A DNA stretch of 64,000 nucleotides, taken from contig NC_017966.1 in assembly GCF_000264455.2 (NCBI RefSeq), positions 372,001-436,000 of the forward strand, given 5' to 3'. Within the stretch, counting starts at the first letter, position 1. Each line of letters begins with the position of its first letter. The translations under genes and the position numbers were made by a program. This DNA comes from Tistrella mobilis KA081020-065. GTDB lineage: Bacteria > Pseudomonadota > Alphaproteobacteria > Tistrellales > Tistrellaceae. Below, piece by piece: positions 35,782 through 44,302 of this stretch. The notes below the pieces were generated by a model, which saw only the letters and a list, made by a program, of their open reading frames with translations, searched no databases and was not told where the DNA came from.

Positions 35782-36984
35782 TCAGCACAGCCGCGCGATC
35801 GCGGCCGCCATCACCCGCACAGCACGGATCAGCGTGTCGTCGGCCGCGGCATAGCTGATGCGCAGATGGCCGGGTGCCAGGAAACCGCTGCCGGGCACCA
35901 GCGCCACGCCAGCCTCGTCCAGCAGATACAGGGCCAGATCGGTGTCGGTGGCGATCGCCTGCCCGGCCGGCGTCGTCCGGCCGATCAGGGCGGTGCAGTC
36001 GACGAACAGATAAAAGGCGCCCTGCGGCAGGTGGAAAGACAGACCCGGGATCGCGGCGATCTCGCGGCAGAGCAGATCCCGGCGGCGGCGGAAGGCGCTG
36101 CGGAACCCCTCGACCACCGCCGGATCGCCGTTCAGCGCGGCGATGGCGGCATATTGCGCGATCGAACAGGTGTGCGAAGTCGACTGGCCCTGGATGGTGT
36201 TCATCGCGCGGATCAGCTCAACCGGGCCGGCGCCATAGCCGACCCGCCAGCCGGTCATGGCATGGGATTTCGAGACGCCGTTGACGGTGAGGGTGCGGTC
36301 CGCCAGATCCGGGGCGACGGCGGCCATGGTCGCGAAGGCGGTCTCGCCATAGACCAGATGCTCGTAGATGTCGTCGGCGAGCACCATGACCTGCGGGAAA
36401 TCGCGCAGCACCGCCGCCAGCGCCGCCAGATCCGCCACCCCCGCCACCGCCCCGGTCGGGTTGGCGGGCGAATTGAGCATCAGCCAGCGGGTGCGCGGGG
36501 TCAACGCCGCGCGCAGCGCCTCGGGCCGCAGCCGGTAGCCGTCGGCGGCGGTGGTCGCAACCGGCACCGGCACGCCGCCGGCCAGTTTGATCATTTCAGG
36601 GTACGACACCCAGCAGGGGGTGGCGAAGACCACCTCGTCCCCCGGATCGAGCGTCGCCATCAGCGCATTGAACAGCACCTGCTTCGCGCCGCACCCCACC
36701 GTCACCTGGTCGGGGGTGAAATCAAGGCCGTTCTCGCGGGCGAATTTGGCCACGATCGCCTCGCGCAGCGGCAGGATGCCGGCGACCGCGGTATAGGTGG
36801 TCCGGCCCTCGGCGATCGCACGGACCGCCGCCTCGCACACCGCCGCGGGGGTGGGAAAATCGGGCTCGCCCTGGCTGAGCGCCACGACGTCGCGGCCGCG
36901 GGCGCGCAGATCCGCGGCCATCTGGGTCATCGCCTTGGTGGCGGACGGCGCCACCTGTCTCATGCGGGCGGAAAGCGTGATCAT
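35782..36984 (-). CDS. Class I/II PLP aminotransferase, probable phosphonoalanine transaminase
   Basis: PLP-dependent fold-type I aminotransferase of 400 residues. Visible are ALSQGEPDFPTP, NSPANPTGA, the aldehyde-site ADDIYEHLVYGE, the PLP-lysine segment NGVSKSHAMTGWRVGY and the carboxylate Arg near GHLRISYA. General sequence class is aspartate aminotransferase-like. It is 37 nt upstream of the hydrolase gene, so its likely task is conversion of phosphonoalanine to phosphonopyruvate; aspartate or another amino acid remains possible. Confidence 0.85.
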   Translation of the reverse strand: MITLSARMRQVAPSATKAMTQMAADLRARGRDVVALSQGEPDFPTPAAVCEAAVRAIAEGRTTYTAVAGILPLREAIVAKFARENGLDFTPDQVTVGCGAKQVLFNALMATLDPGDEVVFATPCWVSYPEMIKLAGGVPVPVATTAADGYRLRPEALRAALTPRTRWLMLNSPANPTGAVAGVADLAALAAVLRDFPQVMVLADDIYEHLVYGETAFATMAAVAPDLADRTLTVNGVSKSHAMTGWRVGYGAGPVELIRAMNTIQGQSTSHTCSIAQYAAIAALNGDPAVVEGFRSAFRRRRDLLCREIAAIPGLSFHLPQGAFYLFVDCTALIGRTTPAGQAIATDTDLALYLLDEAGVALVPGSGFLAPGHLRISYAAADDTLIRAVRVMAAAIARLC

Positions 36985-37076
36985 TGTGTCGGAAACATCC
37001 CGGCGTGGAGCAGAGGGGGAATGGATGGGAGTGGTCGCCGCGGCGGAGAACGCCGCGGCGGGGCAGCGGTGTCGGG

Positions 37077-38075
37077 TCAGCGGGCGGCCGCCGTGACCTC
37101 CTGCCAGATCGCCAGAACCTGGTCACGGTCGCGGGCGGCCGCATCCTGGTCGACCGCGATCACCGTCAGATCCGCCAGCCGCGGCAGGCCGGCGATGGCG
37201 GTGACGTCGACCCGGTCATTGGCCGGCCGGCGCCAGGTGGCTGCAAAGATCGCCGCCTGGGCGGCATCGGAGGCCATGATGTCGAGCAGACGCTGCGCCG
37301 CCTGCGGATGCGGCGCGCCCTTCACCACCGCCATGCCCTCGGGCGACAGGAAGGTGCCCTCGGCCGGGTAGACCAGGCGGATCTCGCTCTGGCCGCCGGC
37401 GACATAGGCCTCGGCGGAATATTCCATGGTGATGCCGGCCGCGAACTCACCGGCCGCCACGCTTTTGTAGACATTGGACGAGCTGCCCGTGACCACGACA
37501 TTGCGGGCGAGCTTCTCCAGCCCCTCGCGGCCGAAGAGCTGATACAGGCCGTAGATCTGGGCATAGGCCGACGAGGAATTGGCGGGGTCGCCGATCACCA
37601 CCTGGCCCTTCCAGGCCGGATCGAACAGATCGGCCCAGCCGGCGGGCATCGACCGGCCGTCGAGCCGGCGGTCATTGACCATCAGCACCATCACGTGGAC
37701 ATTGGCGCCGGTCCAGAGCCCGTCGGGGCCGACCATGTCGGCGGGCAGCTCGACCCTGGTGTGATAGGGCGCCAGCACGGCACCATAGGCGGCGAGCGTG
37801 GGGAAACCGGCACTCCAGAACAGATCGGCCTCAGGCGCGGCGGCCTCGGCTTCGATGCGCTTCAGCAGGGCGCCGGTGGCGCCGCGCACCACCTCCACCT
37901 CCAGATCGGGGGCGGCGTCGCCCACCACCTTCAGCAGGGCATCGACCGCCGCCGAATTGTTGGAGGCATAGAGCACCGCGGTCTCGGCCGCGGCCGGGAG
38001 GCTGGTGACGGCCAGGCTGCCGATCAGGGCGGTGCCGGCCAGGATAAGCGTCTTGAGCAGGGTGGGGCGTGACAT
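37077..38075 (-). CDS. ABC importer substrate-binding protein (2-AEP/iron family), probable phosphonate binding
   Basis: Extracellular solute-binding protein family 1, 332 residues. A signal peptide ends near PAAA-ETAVLYAS; then AVDALLKVVGDAAPDLEV, GATGALLKRIEAE, DLFWSAGF and DPANSSSAY follow the Fe(III)/2-aminoethylphosphonate binding group. ATG 38075 has GGAAG 9 nt upstream. It is first in order for neither strand but sits between the permease and the aminotransferase. The substrate is inferred from context as phosphonoalanine or a similar phosphonate; iron is an alternative. Confidence 0.8.
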   Translation of the reverse strand: MSRPTLLKTLILAGTALIGSLAVTSLPAAAETAVLYASNNSAAVDALLKVVGDAAPDLEVEVVRGATGALLKRIEAEAAAPEADLFWSAGFPTLAAYGAVLAPYHTRVELPADMVGPDGLWTGANVHVMVLMVNDRRLDGRSMPAGWADLFDPAWKGQVVIGDPANSSSAYAQIYGLYQLFGREGLEKLARNVVVTGSSSNVYKSVAAGEFAAGITMEYSAEAYVAGGQSEIRLVYPAEGTFLSPEGMAVVKGAPHPQAAQRLLDIMASDAAQAAIFAATWRRPANDRVDVTAIAGLPRLADLTVIAVDQDAAARDRDQVLAIWQEVTAAAR

Positions 38076-38131
38076 GTCGGGCTTCCGTCGATGGGGTGGC
38101 GGATGGGGCATGCCGCAGCGCGCACGGACCG

Positions 38132-39775
38132 TCAGTCCGTGGCGAAGACACGGATCCCGAAGATGCGGGTCGCGAGCCAGAGCGGCAGGAAGATGGAGAG
38201 AAGCAGGATCAGGCTGTAGGCCGAGGCCGGGCCCATATAGCCGCTGTCGATCTGCTGATAGATCTGGATCGGCATGGTGGTGAGCCCGGGCGAGTAGAGC
38301 ACGATGGTCGCGCTCAACTCGGAAAGCGTGGTGACCCAGATGAAGACCGCCCCGCCGGCCATGGCCGGCCGGAGCAGCGGCAGCACGACCTTCAGGAAGC
38401 TCCGCCCCGGCGGCACGCCCAGGCTGATGGAGGCTTCCTCGATCGAATCGCGGATCTGATAGACCGCCGAGGCGGTGGTGTTGACGGCATAGGGCATGCG
38501 CCGGATGAAACAGGCGATCGCCATGATGACCCAGCCGCCGGTGAGCGCGACCCAGCCGCCATTCCAGGTATTGATCAGCGCGATGCCCAGCACCGTGCCC
38601 GAGACGGCGAGCGGCAGCAGGCCCAGATAGTCGAGCAGATGGGTGAGGCCCGAGCGCTTCTTGATCGACAGCCAGGCCAGCACCGTGCCGAACAGCACGC
38701 CCGCGATCGAGGCGAGGGTCGCGAGACCGAAGGAATTGCGCATCGCCTCGGCGCCGAAAGAGGCCAGGCTGGCGAAATTGCCGAGCGAGAACCGCCCCCA
38801 ATGCAGCACCGGGCCGATGCTGTGGGTGAAGGCGCCGATCGCCACCACCGCCACCGGCAGCAGCGACAGCAGCACCATGGCGGCAAGCCCGCCGCCGACC
38901 AGCCGGGCAAGCGGCGCCGGCAGGTCGATCCGCACGGGCGCGCGCCCCGCCTCCATCTGATAACCGCGCCCCCGGGCCAGCCCCTTCTGCAGGATCAGGG
39001 CCAGCGCCACCAGGGCCACCAGCACCACCGACATGGTCGCCTGCATGGTGCCGCCGCCGCCGAATTCGCTGACGAAGGCGTTGTAGGCGGCCACCGACAG
39101 CACCGGCACCCGCGGGGCCACGATCACCGGCACGCCGAAATTGTCGACCGCAAGCGTGAACACGATCAGCGCCGCGGTGGCGACGGGCGGCAGCAGCAGC
39201 CGCGCGGTCACCGTGCGCCAGACCCGGCCGGGGCCCGAGCCCAGCACCGTCGCCGCCTCTTCCAGAGACCGGTCGACGCCGCGAAAGGCCGCCAGCACCA
39301 GCAGATAGACATAGCCGTAATGCTGCAGGACCATCACGAAGACCAGCCCGGTCCAGCCGTAGAACCCCGGCAGAGCGATGCCGAAGCGGTCGTTCAGCAG
39401 ATTGGTCACCAGCCCGTTATTGCCGAAGACCATCAGCCAGGACTGGGTGACGATGATGTCGGGCAGAACGAAGGTGGCGAGCGGCGCCAGGGCCAGCAGC
39501 CCGCGGCAGGGCAGACGCAGCCGGGCGACGGCGAAGGCGAGCGGCAGGCCCAGCAGCAGGGCACCCAGCGCGGTCGCAAGCCCGAGCGCCACGGTATTGA
39601 CCAGCGCATCGACCAGGGCCGGGGTGGCGAAGAAGCGCCGGTAACCCTCCAGGCTCCAGCCCTCGGGCCCCTGCAGGCTGAGGGCGAAAAGCCGGAACAG
39701 CGGCACGGCGACGAAGGCCGCCAGCACCGCCAGACAGGCGAGTTTGGCGACGGTCCAGACCGGAAGCCCGCGCAT
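38132..39775 (-). CDS. ABC importer permease, two fused binding-protein-dependent domains
   Basis: 547-residue inner-membrane protein with two homologous permease domains. Each has a coupling loop: SLEEAATVLGSGPGRVWRTV in the first and SIEEASISLGVPPGRSFLKV in the second. This FbpB-like fused layout occurs in iron(III) and 2-aminoethylphosphonate importers. It begins 3 nt after the ATPase stop and is followed by the binding protein, forming one importer operon. Confidence 0.88.
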   Translation of the reverse strand: MRGLPVWTVAKLACLAVLAAFVAVPLFRLFALSLQGPEGWSLEGYRRFFATPALVDALVNTVALGLATALGALLLGLPLAFAVARLRLPCRGLLALAPLATFVLPDIIVTQSWLMVFGNNGLVTNLLNDRFGIALPGFYGWTGLVFVMVLQHYGYVYLLVLAAFRGVDRSLEEAATVLGSGPGRVWRTVTARLLLPPVATAALIVFTLAVDNFGVPVIVAPRVPVLSVAAYNAFVSEFGGGGTMQATMSVVLVALVALALILQKGLARGRGYQMEAGRAPVRIDLPAPLARLVGGGLAAMVLLSLLPVAVVAIGAFTHSIGPVLHWGRFSLGNFASLASFGAEAMRNSFGLATLASIAGVLFGTVLAWLSIKKRSGLTHLLDYLGLLPLAVSGTVLGIALINTWNGGWVALTGGWVIMAIACFIRRMPYAVNTTASAVYQIRDSIEEASISLGVPPGRSFLKVVLPLLRPAMAGGAVFIWVTTLSELSATIVLYSPGLTTMPIQIYQQIDSGYMGPASAYSLILLLSIFLPLWLATRIFGIRVFATD

Positions 39776-39778
39776 CGA

Positions 39779-40855
39779 TCAGACCTCCCGCACCAGACAG
39801 CAGCCGGGCGAGATTTCCACCGTCACCGCGCTGCCCGGCTCGGGCGCCGTGGCGCCGAACCCGTTGGGCTGGATCAGCCGCAGCGCGGCACCGCCTTGAA
39901 GCCGAAGCTCCACCCGCGTGGCCTCGCCCAGGAAAGTCAGCCGGGTGACCGTCGCGGCCAGGCGGTTGTCGCCACCCTGATCGCCCGCGCCGGGGGCCAG
40001 GATGCGGGCCTCTTCCTCGCGAATGCACAGCCGCACGGCATCGCCCGGGCGGCAGCCATTGGCATGGGCGGCAAGGCGCGCGCCACTCAGCCGGCACTGC
40101 GCGACCTCGCCCCGGATCCCGTCCGGATCGACCGCCAGAAGATTGGCGGCCCCCAGGAAATCGGCGGCATAGGTCGATCGCGGCCGATGATAGATCTCCC
40201 GCGGGCTGGCGATCTGCTCCACCCCGCCCGCGCGCAGCAGCGCCACCCGATCCGACATGGTCAGCGCCATACGCTGATCATGGGTCACGAAGACGGTGGT
40301 GACGCCATAATCGCGCTGGATGTCGCGCACGAAGCTCTGCATGCCGGCGGCAAGCCGGGCATCCAGCGCCGAAAGCGGCTCGTCGAGCAGCAGAACCAGG
40401 GGCTCGATCACCAGCGCCCGCGCCAGCGCCACCCGCTGGCGCTGACCGCCGCTCAACGCCGCCGGCAGGCGATCGGCGAAACCGGCCAGTTCCACCCGCT
40501 CCAGACAGGCGCCGACCCGGCGGCGGATGTCGCTTTCCGGCACATGGCGGGCCCTGAGCCCGTAGGCGACGTTTTCGAACACGCTGCGGTCGGGGAACAG
40601 GGCGTAATCCTGAAACACCATGCCGCAATCGCGCCGATGGGCCGGCAGCCGGGTGACGTCGCGCCCGGCAAAGGCCACCCGGCCGCGGGCCGGCGCCAGA
40701 AAGCCGGCGATCAGGCGCAGAAAGGTGGTCTTGCCGCAGCCGCTGGGGCCCAGGATGGTAAAGAAGCATCCATCCGGAATTGTCATGCTTTGGCCATCGA
40801 TGACCGGTCGCCCGCCATAGGTGACGACGACGTCGTCGATATCGATTCTGGCCAT
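39779..40855 (-). CDS. ABC importer ATPase (PotA/FbpC/PhnT-like)
   Basis: 358-residue ATPase with Walker A GPSGCGKTT, signature LSGGQRQR, Walker B VLLLDEPLSALD and a C-terminal TOBE-type domain (about 240-350). It is the first gene of the - strand run, divergent from a LysR gene 147 bp away. Sequence class covers polyamine, iron and phosphonate importers; the phosphonopyruvate hydrolase downstream decides for a phosphonate role by inference. Confidence 0.9.
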   Translation of the reverse strand: MARIDIDDVVVTYGGRPVIDGQSMTIPDGCFFTILGPSGCGKTTFLRLIAGFLAPARGRVAFAGRDVTRLPAHRRDCGMVFQDYALFPDRSVFENVAYGLRARHVPESDIRRRVGACLERVELAGFADRLPAALSGGQRQRVALARALVIEPLVLLLDEPLSALDARLAAGMQSFVRDIQRDYGVTTVFVTHDQRMALTMSDRVALLRAGGVEQIASPREIYHRPRSTYAADFLGAANLLAVDPDGIRGEVAQCRLSGARLAAHANGCRPGDAVRLCIREEEARILAPGAGDQGGDNRLAATVTRLTFLGEATRVELRLQGGAALRLIQPNGFGATAPEPGSAVTVEISPGCCLVREV

Positions 40856-40924
40856 GTCTCAGCTTTCGTCTGCGGGTGTGCCCTGCCCTCCCCAATAGCG
40901 GCGACGGATGAAGATCTCGTGACA

Positions 40925-40940
40925 TTCATCAGGAAATGAG
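40925..40940. promoter_or_regulatory. Possible LysR operator in the importer/regulator divergent promoter
   Basis: An imperfect dyad TCAT-N6-ATGA at 40926-40939 lies between the divergent ATPase and LysR genes, where a LysR-type T-N11-A site would be expected. By-eye call only. Confidence 0.3.
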
Positions 40941-41002
40941 ATTGGTCTATGAAGCGTCGCATGGATGCGGCAGCATGCGGATGACGCAGGGGGGAAGGAC
41001 CC

Positions 41003-41887
41003 ATGGGGATCGACCACGACGACATCCCGCTGAACGCCCTGCGCGCCTTCTGCGAGGTGGCGCGGGATGTTCATGTGTCGCGGGCGGCTGGCCGGCTCGG
41101 GGTATCGCAAAGCGCGGTCAGCCGGCATCTGGCCCTGCTCGAAGCCCATATGGGCGCAGCGCTGCTGGAACGGCAGGGCCGCAATGTGGTGCTGACCGAA
41201 CTGGGCCGCCAGCTGGCCGAAGCGGTGACAGCACCACTGGAAGAGATCGCCTTTTCGGTGCGGCTGATGCGGCGCCGGCGCAGCGGCCGGCGCACTCTGG
41301 TGGTGCGCACCTCTCTGCCCACCTTCGCCTTCACCACGTTGATCCCGCGGATCGCCGATTTCAGCCGCGAACACGGCGACGTGCCGATCGACGTGCTGAC
41401 CTCGGTCACCTCTCAGGAACTGCATGGCGATTTCGACGTGCTGATCACCCGCGATCTGGTCCTGCCCGGCCCTGTGCAGGAATGGACCATCGCCGAGGAA
41501 AAGGTGGTCTGCGTCGCGGCCCCCGAGATCGCCCGGCGGATCACCCTGGCGACCCTGGCGGCGGTGCCGCTGTTCATCGTCAATTCCCGCCCCGACATCC
41601 TGCCCGCCTGGCTGGCGGCCCGGGGGCTGGGCGAGGGCGATATCCGCATGGGATCGCGCTACGACCATCACTACATGGCCCTGCCGGCCGCCATGGCCGG
41701 CCAGGGGCTGGTGCTGGCGCCCGAGACGGTGGTGGCGGATTATCTGCAGAAGGGCCTGCTGGCGGCGGTGCCCGAGACCCGCTTTTCGACCGGCATGGTC
41801 TACAAGGCCTATGCGTCGGATCGCGGCATGGACCCGCAGCTGAGCGCCGCCTTCTGCCGCTGGGTCGTCCGGCTCTGCCGCGGCTGA
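41003..41887 (+). CDS. LysR-type regulator of the phosphonate locus (PalR-like)
   Basis: 294-residue LysR regulator with an N-terminal winged HTH (LNALRAFCEVARDVHVSRAA in part; GVSQSAVSRHLALLEAHMG) and a C-terminal substrate-binding fold. ATG 41003 is preceded by GGGGGGAAGG. It is divergent from the importer-aminotransferase-hydrolase run. The known pal cluster also uses a LysR activator that responds to phosphonoalanine, so the same role is inferred. Confidence 0.87.
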   Translation: MGIDHDDIPLNALRAFCEVARDVHVSRAAGRLGVSQSAVSRHLALLEAHMGAALLERQGRNVVLTELGRQLAEAVTAPLEEIAFSVRLMRRRRSGRRTLVVRTSLPTFAFTTLIPRIADFSREHGDVPIDVLTSVTSQELHGDFDVLITRDLVLPGPVQEWTIAEEKVVCVAAPEIARRITLATLAAVPLFIVNSRPDILPAWLAARGLGEGDIRMGSRYDHHYMALPAAMAGQGLVLAPETVVADYLQKGLLAAVPETRFSTGMVYKAYASDRGMDPQLSAAFCRWVVRLCRG

Positions 41888-42042
41888 CGTCGCGCTCCGG
41901 GGTGGTCTTCGCAGGCAGTGACCGGACCGCATGGCTGATATGAGCCGCAGATCATAGGCAGGGCCGCACGTGGCCGGCAGACTGGGCAGGCCGATGACCG
42001 CCGGCAGTCACGACCGACGGCAGACCGCAGGAGGAAACCGCC

Positions 42043-42819
42043 ATGACCAACCCGTCCGCCCCACACCAGACGCTGCGCGACAAGGCGTATTTCGACCGCC
42101 GCGCCACCGACGAGATGGCCCGACATCTGGCCCCTGCCGGCCGCAGCCTGCACGAGACCATGGCCACTTCCTGCCGGATTCTGGCGATGACCGGCCAGGA
42201 GGCCGGGCTGGCCGGGCAGATCAGTGTGCGATCCGACCGACCCGGCGCCTATTGGACGCTGCGCTTCGGCCTGGGCTTCGACGAGGCGACGCCCGCCGAT
42301 TTCATCGAGGTCGACCGCGACCTGAACACGCTTTCGGGCGAGGGCATGGCCAACCCCGCCACCCGCTTTCATCTCTGGGTCTATGATGCCCGTCCGGATG
42401 TGAATGCGATCATCCACACCCACTCGCCCTGGGCCGCAGCCCTTGCCGCGGCCCGCCAGCCGCTGGTGATCGCGCAGATGGACATGACCCCGCTGCACGA
42501 CGACTGCGCCTTCCTGGCCGACTGGCCGGGCGTGCCGATCGCCGATCAGGAAGGCGTGATCATTTCGGAAGCGCTGGGGACGAAACGGGCGATCATCCTG
42601 GCCCATCACGGCTATCTGACCGCAGGCGGCAGCTGCGAGGAAGCGACCTATCTGGCGGTCTATCTGGAACGGGCCGCCCGGATGCAGCTGCGCGCCCAGG
42701 CGGCCTTCGGTCCGCTGACGCCGGTCGACCCGACGCTTGGCGCCGAGGCGCACGACTATCTGCTGAAACCCGTCATCGTCAACGCGACCTTCGATTATTG
42801 GGCCCGGCAGGCCGGCTAG
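42043..42819 (+). CDS. Class II aldolase/adducin family protein
   Basis: 258-residue zinc-dependent aldolase-fold protein. Metal ligands are seen in IIHTHSPW (near residue 124) and AHHGYL (near 186); an SGEGMANPATRFHLWVY segment precedes the site. Start supported by AGGAGG about 10 nt upstream. It lies 155 nt after the LysR gene on the same strand. The substrate (sugar phosphate aldehyde or other hydroxy-ketone) is not readable. Confidence 0.85.
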   Translation: MTNPSAPHQTLRDKAYFDRRATDEMARHLAPAGRSLHETMATSCRILAMTGQEAGLAGQISVRSDRPGAYWTLRFGLGFDEATPADFIEVDRDLNTLSGEGMANPATRFHLWVYDARPDVNAIIHTHSPWAAALAAARQPLVIAQMDMTPLHDDCAFLADWPGVPIADQEGVIISEALGTKRAIILAHHGYLTAGGSCEEATYLAVYLERAARMQLRAQAAFGPLTPVDPTLGAEAHDYLLKPVIVNATFDYWARQAG

Positions 42820-42821
42820 AC

Positions 42822-42858
42822 CTCGGGGGGTTGGGCAAAACTCGGGGGGTGGGCAAAA
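42822..42858 (+). repeat. Short tandem repeat, about 19 bp by 2
   Basis: CTCGGGGGGTTGGGCAAAA is followed directly by a near copy one base shorter, then by a decayed third start. It lies between the convergent aldolase and tautomerase genes. Function not evident. Confidence 0.7.
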
Positions 42859-42909
42859 CCCGGGGGCCAGGCCGTCACCTGCCGCAGACGGACGCCCCCT
42901 ACCCGCCCG

Positions 42910-43302
42910 CTACGAGAGCGGTTCCAGGAAGGTCGCAAGCCCCTTGCCCGTCGACCAGTTCTCCTTCGAGACCTCGACCAGATTGATGAACACGTCCTCG
43001 GGCCGCAGCCCGGGATTGTCGGCCAGAAGGGTGACCATGCGGCGATAGAGCGCCCGCTTCTGGTCCGTCGTGCGGGTGTTGTTCACCGTCAGCTGGATAA
43101 AAACCAGATCATCGCTGCGCTCGATGCCGAAGCAATGGGCGCCATAGCGGAAATTCGCCGCCGTATGCTCGTGGATGGTCATGAACTGGTCGTCCTCGGG
43201 CACGTCGAAGCTGTCGCGCAAAGCCTGATAGACGCCGTCGAAAATGGCCTGGCGCCAGGCATCGGGCTTGCCGGCACGCAGCGAGATGTGAACCAGCGGC
43301 AT
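42910..43302 (-). CDS. Tautomerase-superfamily protein (MSAD-like)
   Basis: 130-residue protein starting MPLVHISLRAGKPDAWRQA, with the N-terminal catalytic Pro1 exposed after Met removal. It fits the longer tautomerase group that includes malonate semialdehyde decarboxylase. The segment FIQLTVNNTRTTDQKRALY and PEDVFINLVEV are family-typical. It is divergent from a LysR gene 112 bp away that probably controls it. Exact activity unknown. Confidence 0.85.
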   Translation of the reverse strand: MPLVHISLRAGKPDAWRQAIFDGVYQALRDSFDVPEDDQFMTIHEHTAANFRYGAHCFGIERSDDLVFIQLTVNNTRTTDQKRALYRRMVTLLADNPGLRPEDVFINLVEVSKENWSTGKGLATFLEPLS

Positions 43303-43356
43303 GATGGCCTCCTGATCATGTGGGGTGATGGCCCTGAGGCTAGCCGCACCCCAATC

Positions 43357-43390
43357 ATTTCGATATCCTATGAATTCTGATATCAGAAAT
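43357..43390. promoter_or_regulatory. Candidate LysR operator between tautomerase and LysR genes
   Basis: ATTTCGATATC (43357-43367) and GATATC-A-GAAAT (43379-43390) form an inverted repeat with one inserted base, placed between the two divergent start codons. Likely the binding site of the adjacent LysR protein. Confidence 0.5.
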
Positions 43391-43414
43391 CAGGATCTGA
43401 AATGGCAGGAGCGC

Positions 43415-44272
43415 ATGGTTGACCGCCCCCTCGACCTCGATGCCGTCCAGGCCTTCGTGCGCATCGCCGACTACGGCAGCTTCACCCGTGCCGCCGAAGC
43501 GGGGCGCACGACCCAATCGGCGATCAGCCTGAAGCTGAAACGGCTGGAGGAGCGGCTTGGCTGCCGACTGGTTGAACGCACGCCAAGGCATGTCGAGCTC
43601 TCGGCCCGCGGCCTGGCCTTTCTGGAGCAGGCCCGGGCCCTGCTGGCGGCTCACGACCGGGCCTGTGCGGTGGTGGCGCCGCGCCGCCGGCATCTTTCCA
43701 TCGGCATCAGCGACCATGTCGCCGGGCCGGAACTGCCGCTGCTGATCGCACGGATGACGGCCGGGGATCCGCAGCTGTCGATCGGTATCCGCATCGGATC
43801 TTCGGGCGACCTGCTGCGCGCCTTCGACCGGCGCGAGATCGACACGGCGATCGTGCGCTTCCAGGAGGGCCGGGACGATGGCGAAACCATTGCCGAAGAA
43901 CAGTTCGGCTGGTTCGCCGCCGGAAGCTGGCGGCATCGCGCGGGGGAACCCCTGCCGCTGGCGACCATGCCCGAGCCCTGTGGCGTGCGGGTACTGGCGG
44001 GCGCGCTGCTCGATCAGGCGGGCATCGCCTGGACGGAGGTCTTCACCGGCGGGGGCGTTACTGCGGTTGCAGCCGCGGTCGCAGCGGGGGTCGGCATCGC
44101 GGCGCTGTCGCCGCGCATGGTGCCGCTGGGCACGGTGGATGTCGGCCCGCAACTGGGCCTGCCCCGGCTGCCACGGTTGCCGGTGGTGCTGTACAGCCGC
44201 GACCGCGACGGCCCGGCCGGCCGCGCGGTGGCGGCACTTGCGGCGGCATATCGAACCGCGATCCGCGGCTGA
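43415..44272 (+). CDS. LysR-type transcriptional regulator, divergent from the tautomerase
   Basis: 285-residue LysR protein with HTH segment LDAVQAFVRIADYGSFTRAA and AGRTTQSAISLKLKRLEERLG. ATG 43415 is chosen because CAGGAG lies 5 nt upstream; earlier ATGs (43325, 43370) would place the operator dyad inside the gene. Pairing with the tautomerase suggests local control of degradation of an aromatic or halogenated acid, which is only a guess. Confidence 0.85.
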   Translation: MVDRPLDLDAVQAFVRIADYGSFTRAAEAGRTTQSAISLKLKRLEERLGCRLVERTPRHVELSARGLAFLEQARALLAAHDRACAVVAPRRRHLSIGISDHVAGPELPLLIARMTAGDPQLSIGIRIGSSGDLLRAFDRREIDTAIVRFQEGRDDGETIAEEQFGWFAAGSWRHRAGEPLPLATMPEPCGVRVLAGALLDQAGIAWTEVFTGGGVTAVAAAVAAGVGIAALSPRMVPLGTVDVGPQLGLPRLPRLPVVLYSRDRDGPAGRAVAALAAAYRTAIRG

Positions 44273-44302
44273 CGGCCCCTTGCGACCGGGACGTGGTCCC
44301 CG

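Noticed and set aside
38069-40939. A 956-codon + strand frame opposite the phosphonate importer
   Set aside because: Antisense shadow of the ABC ATPase and permease genes, rich in His/Arg/Gln with no recognisable domain.
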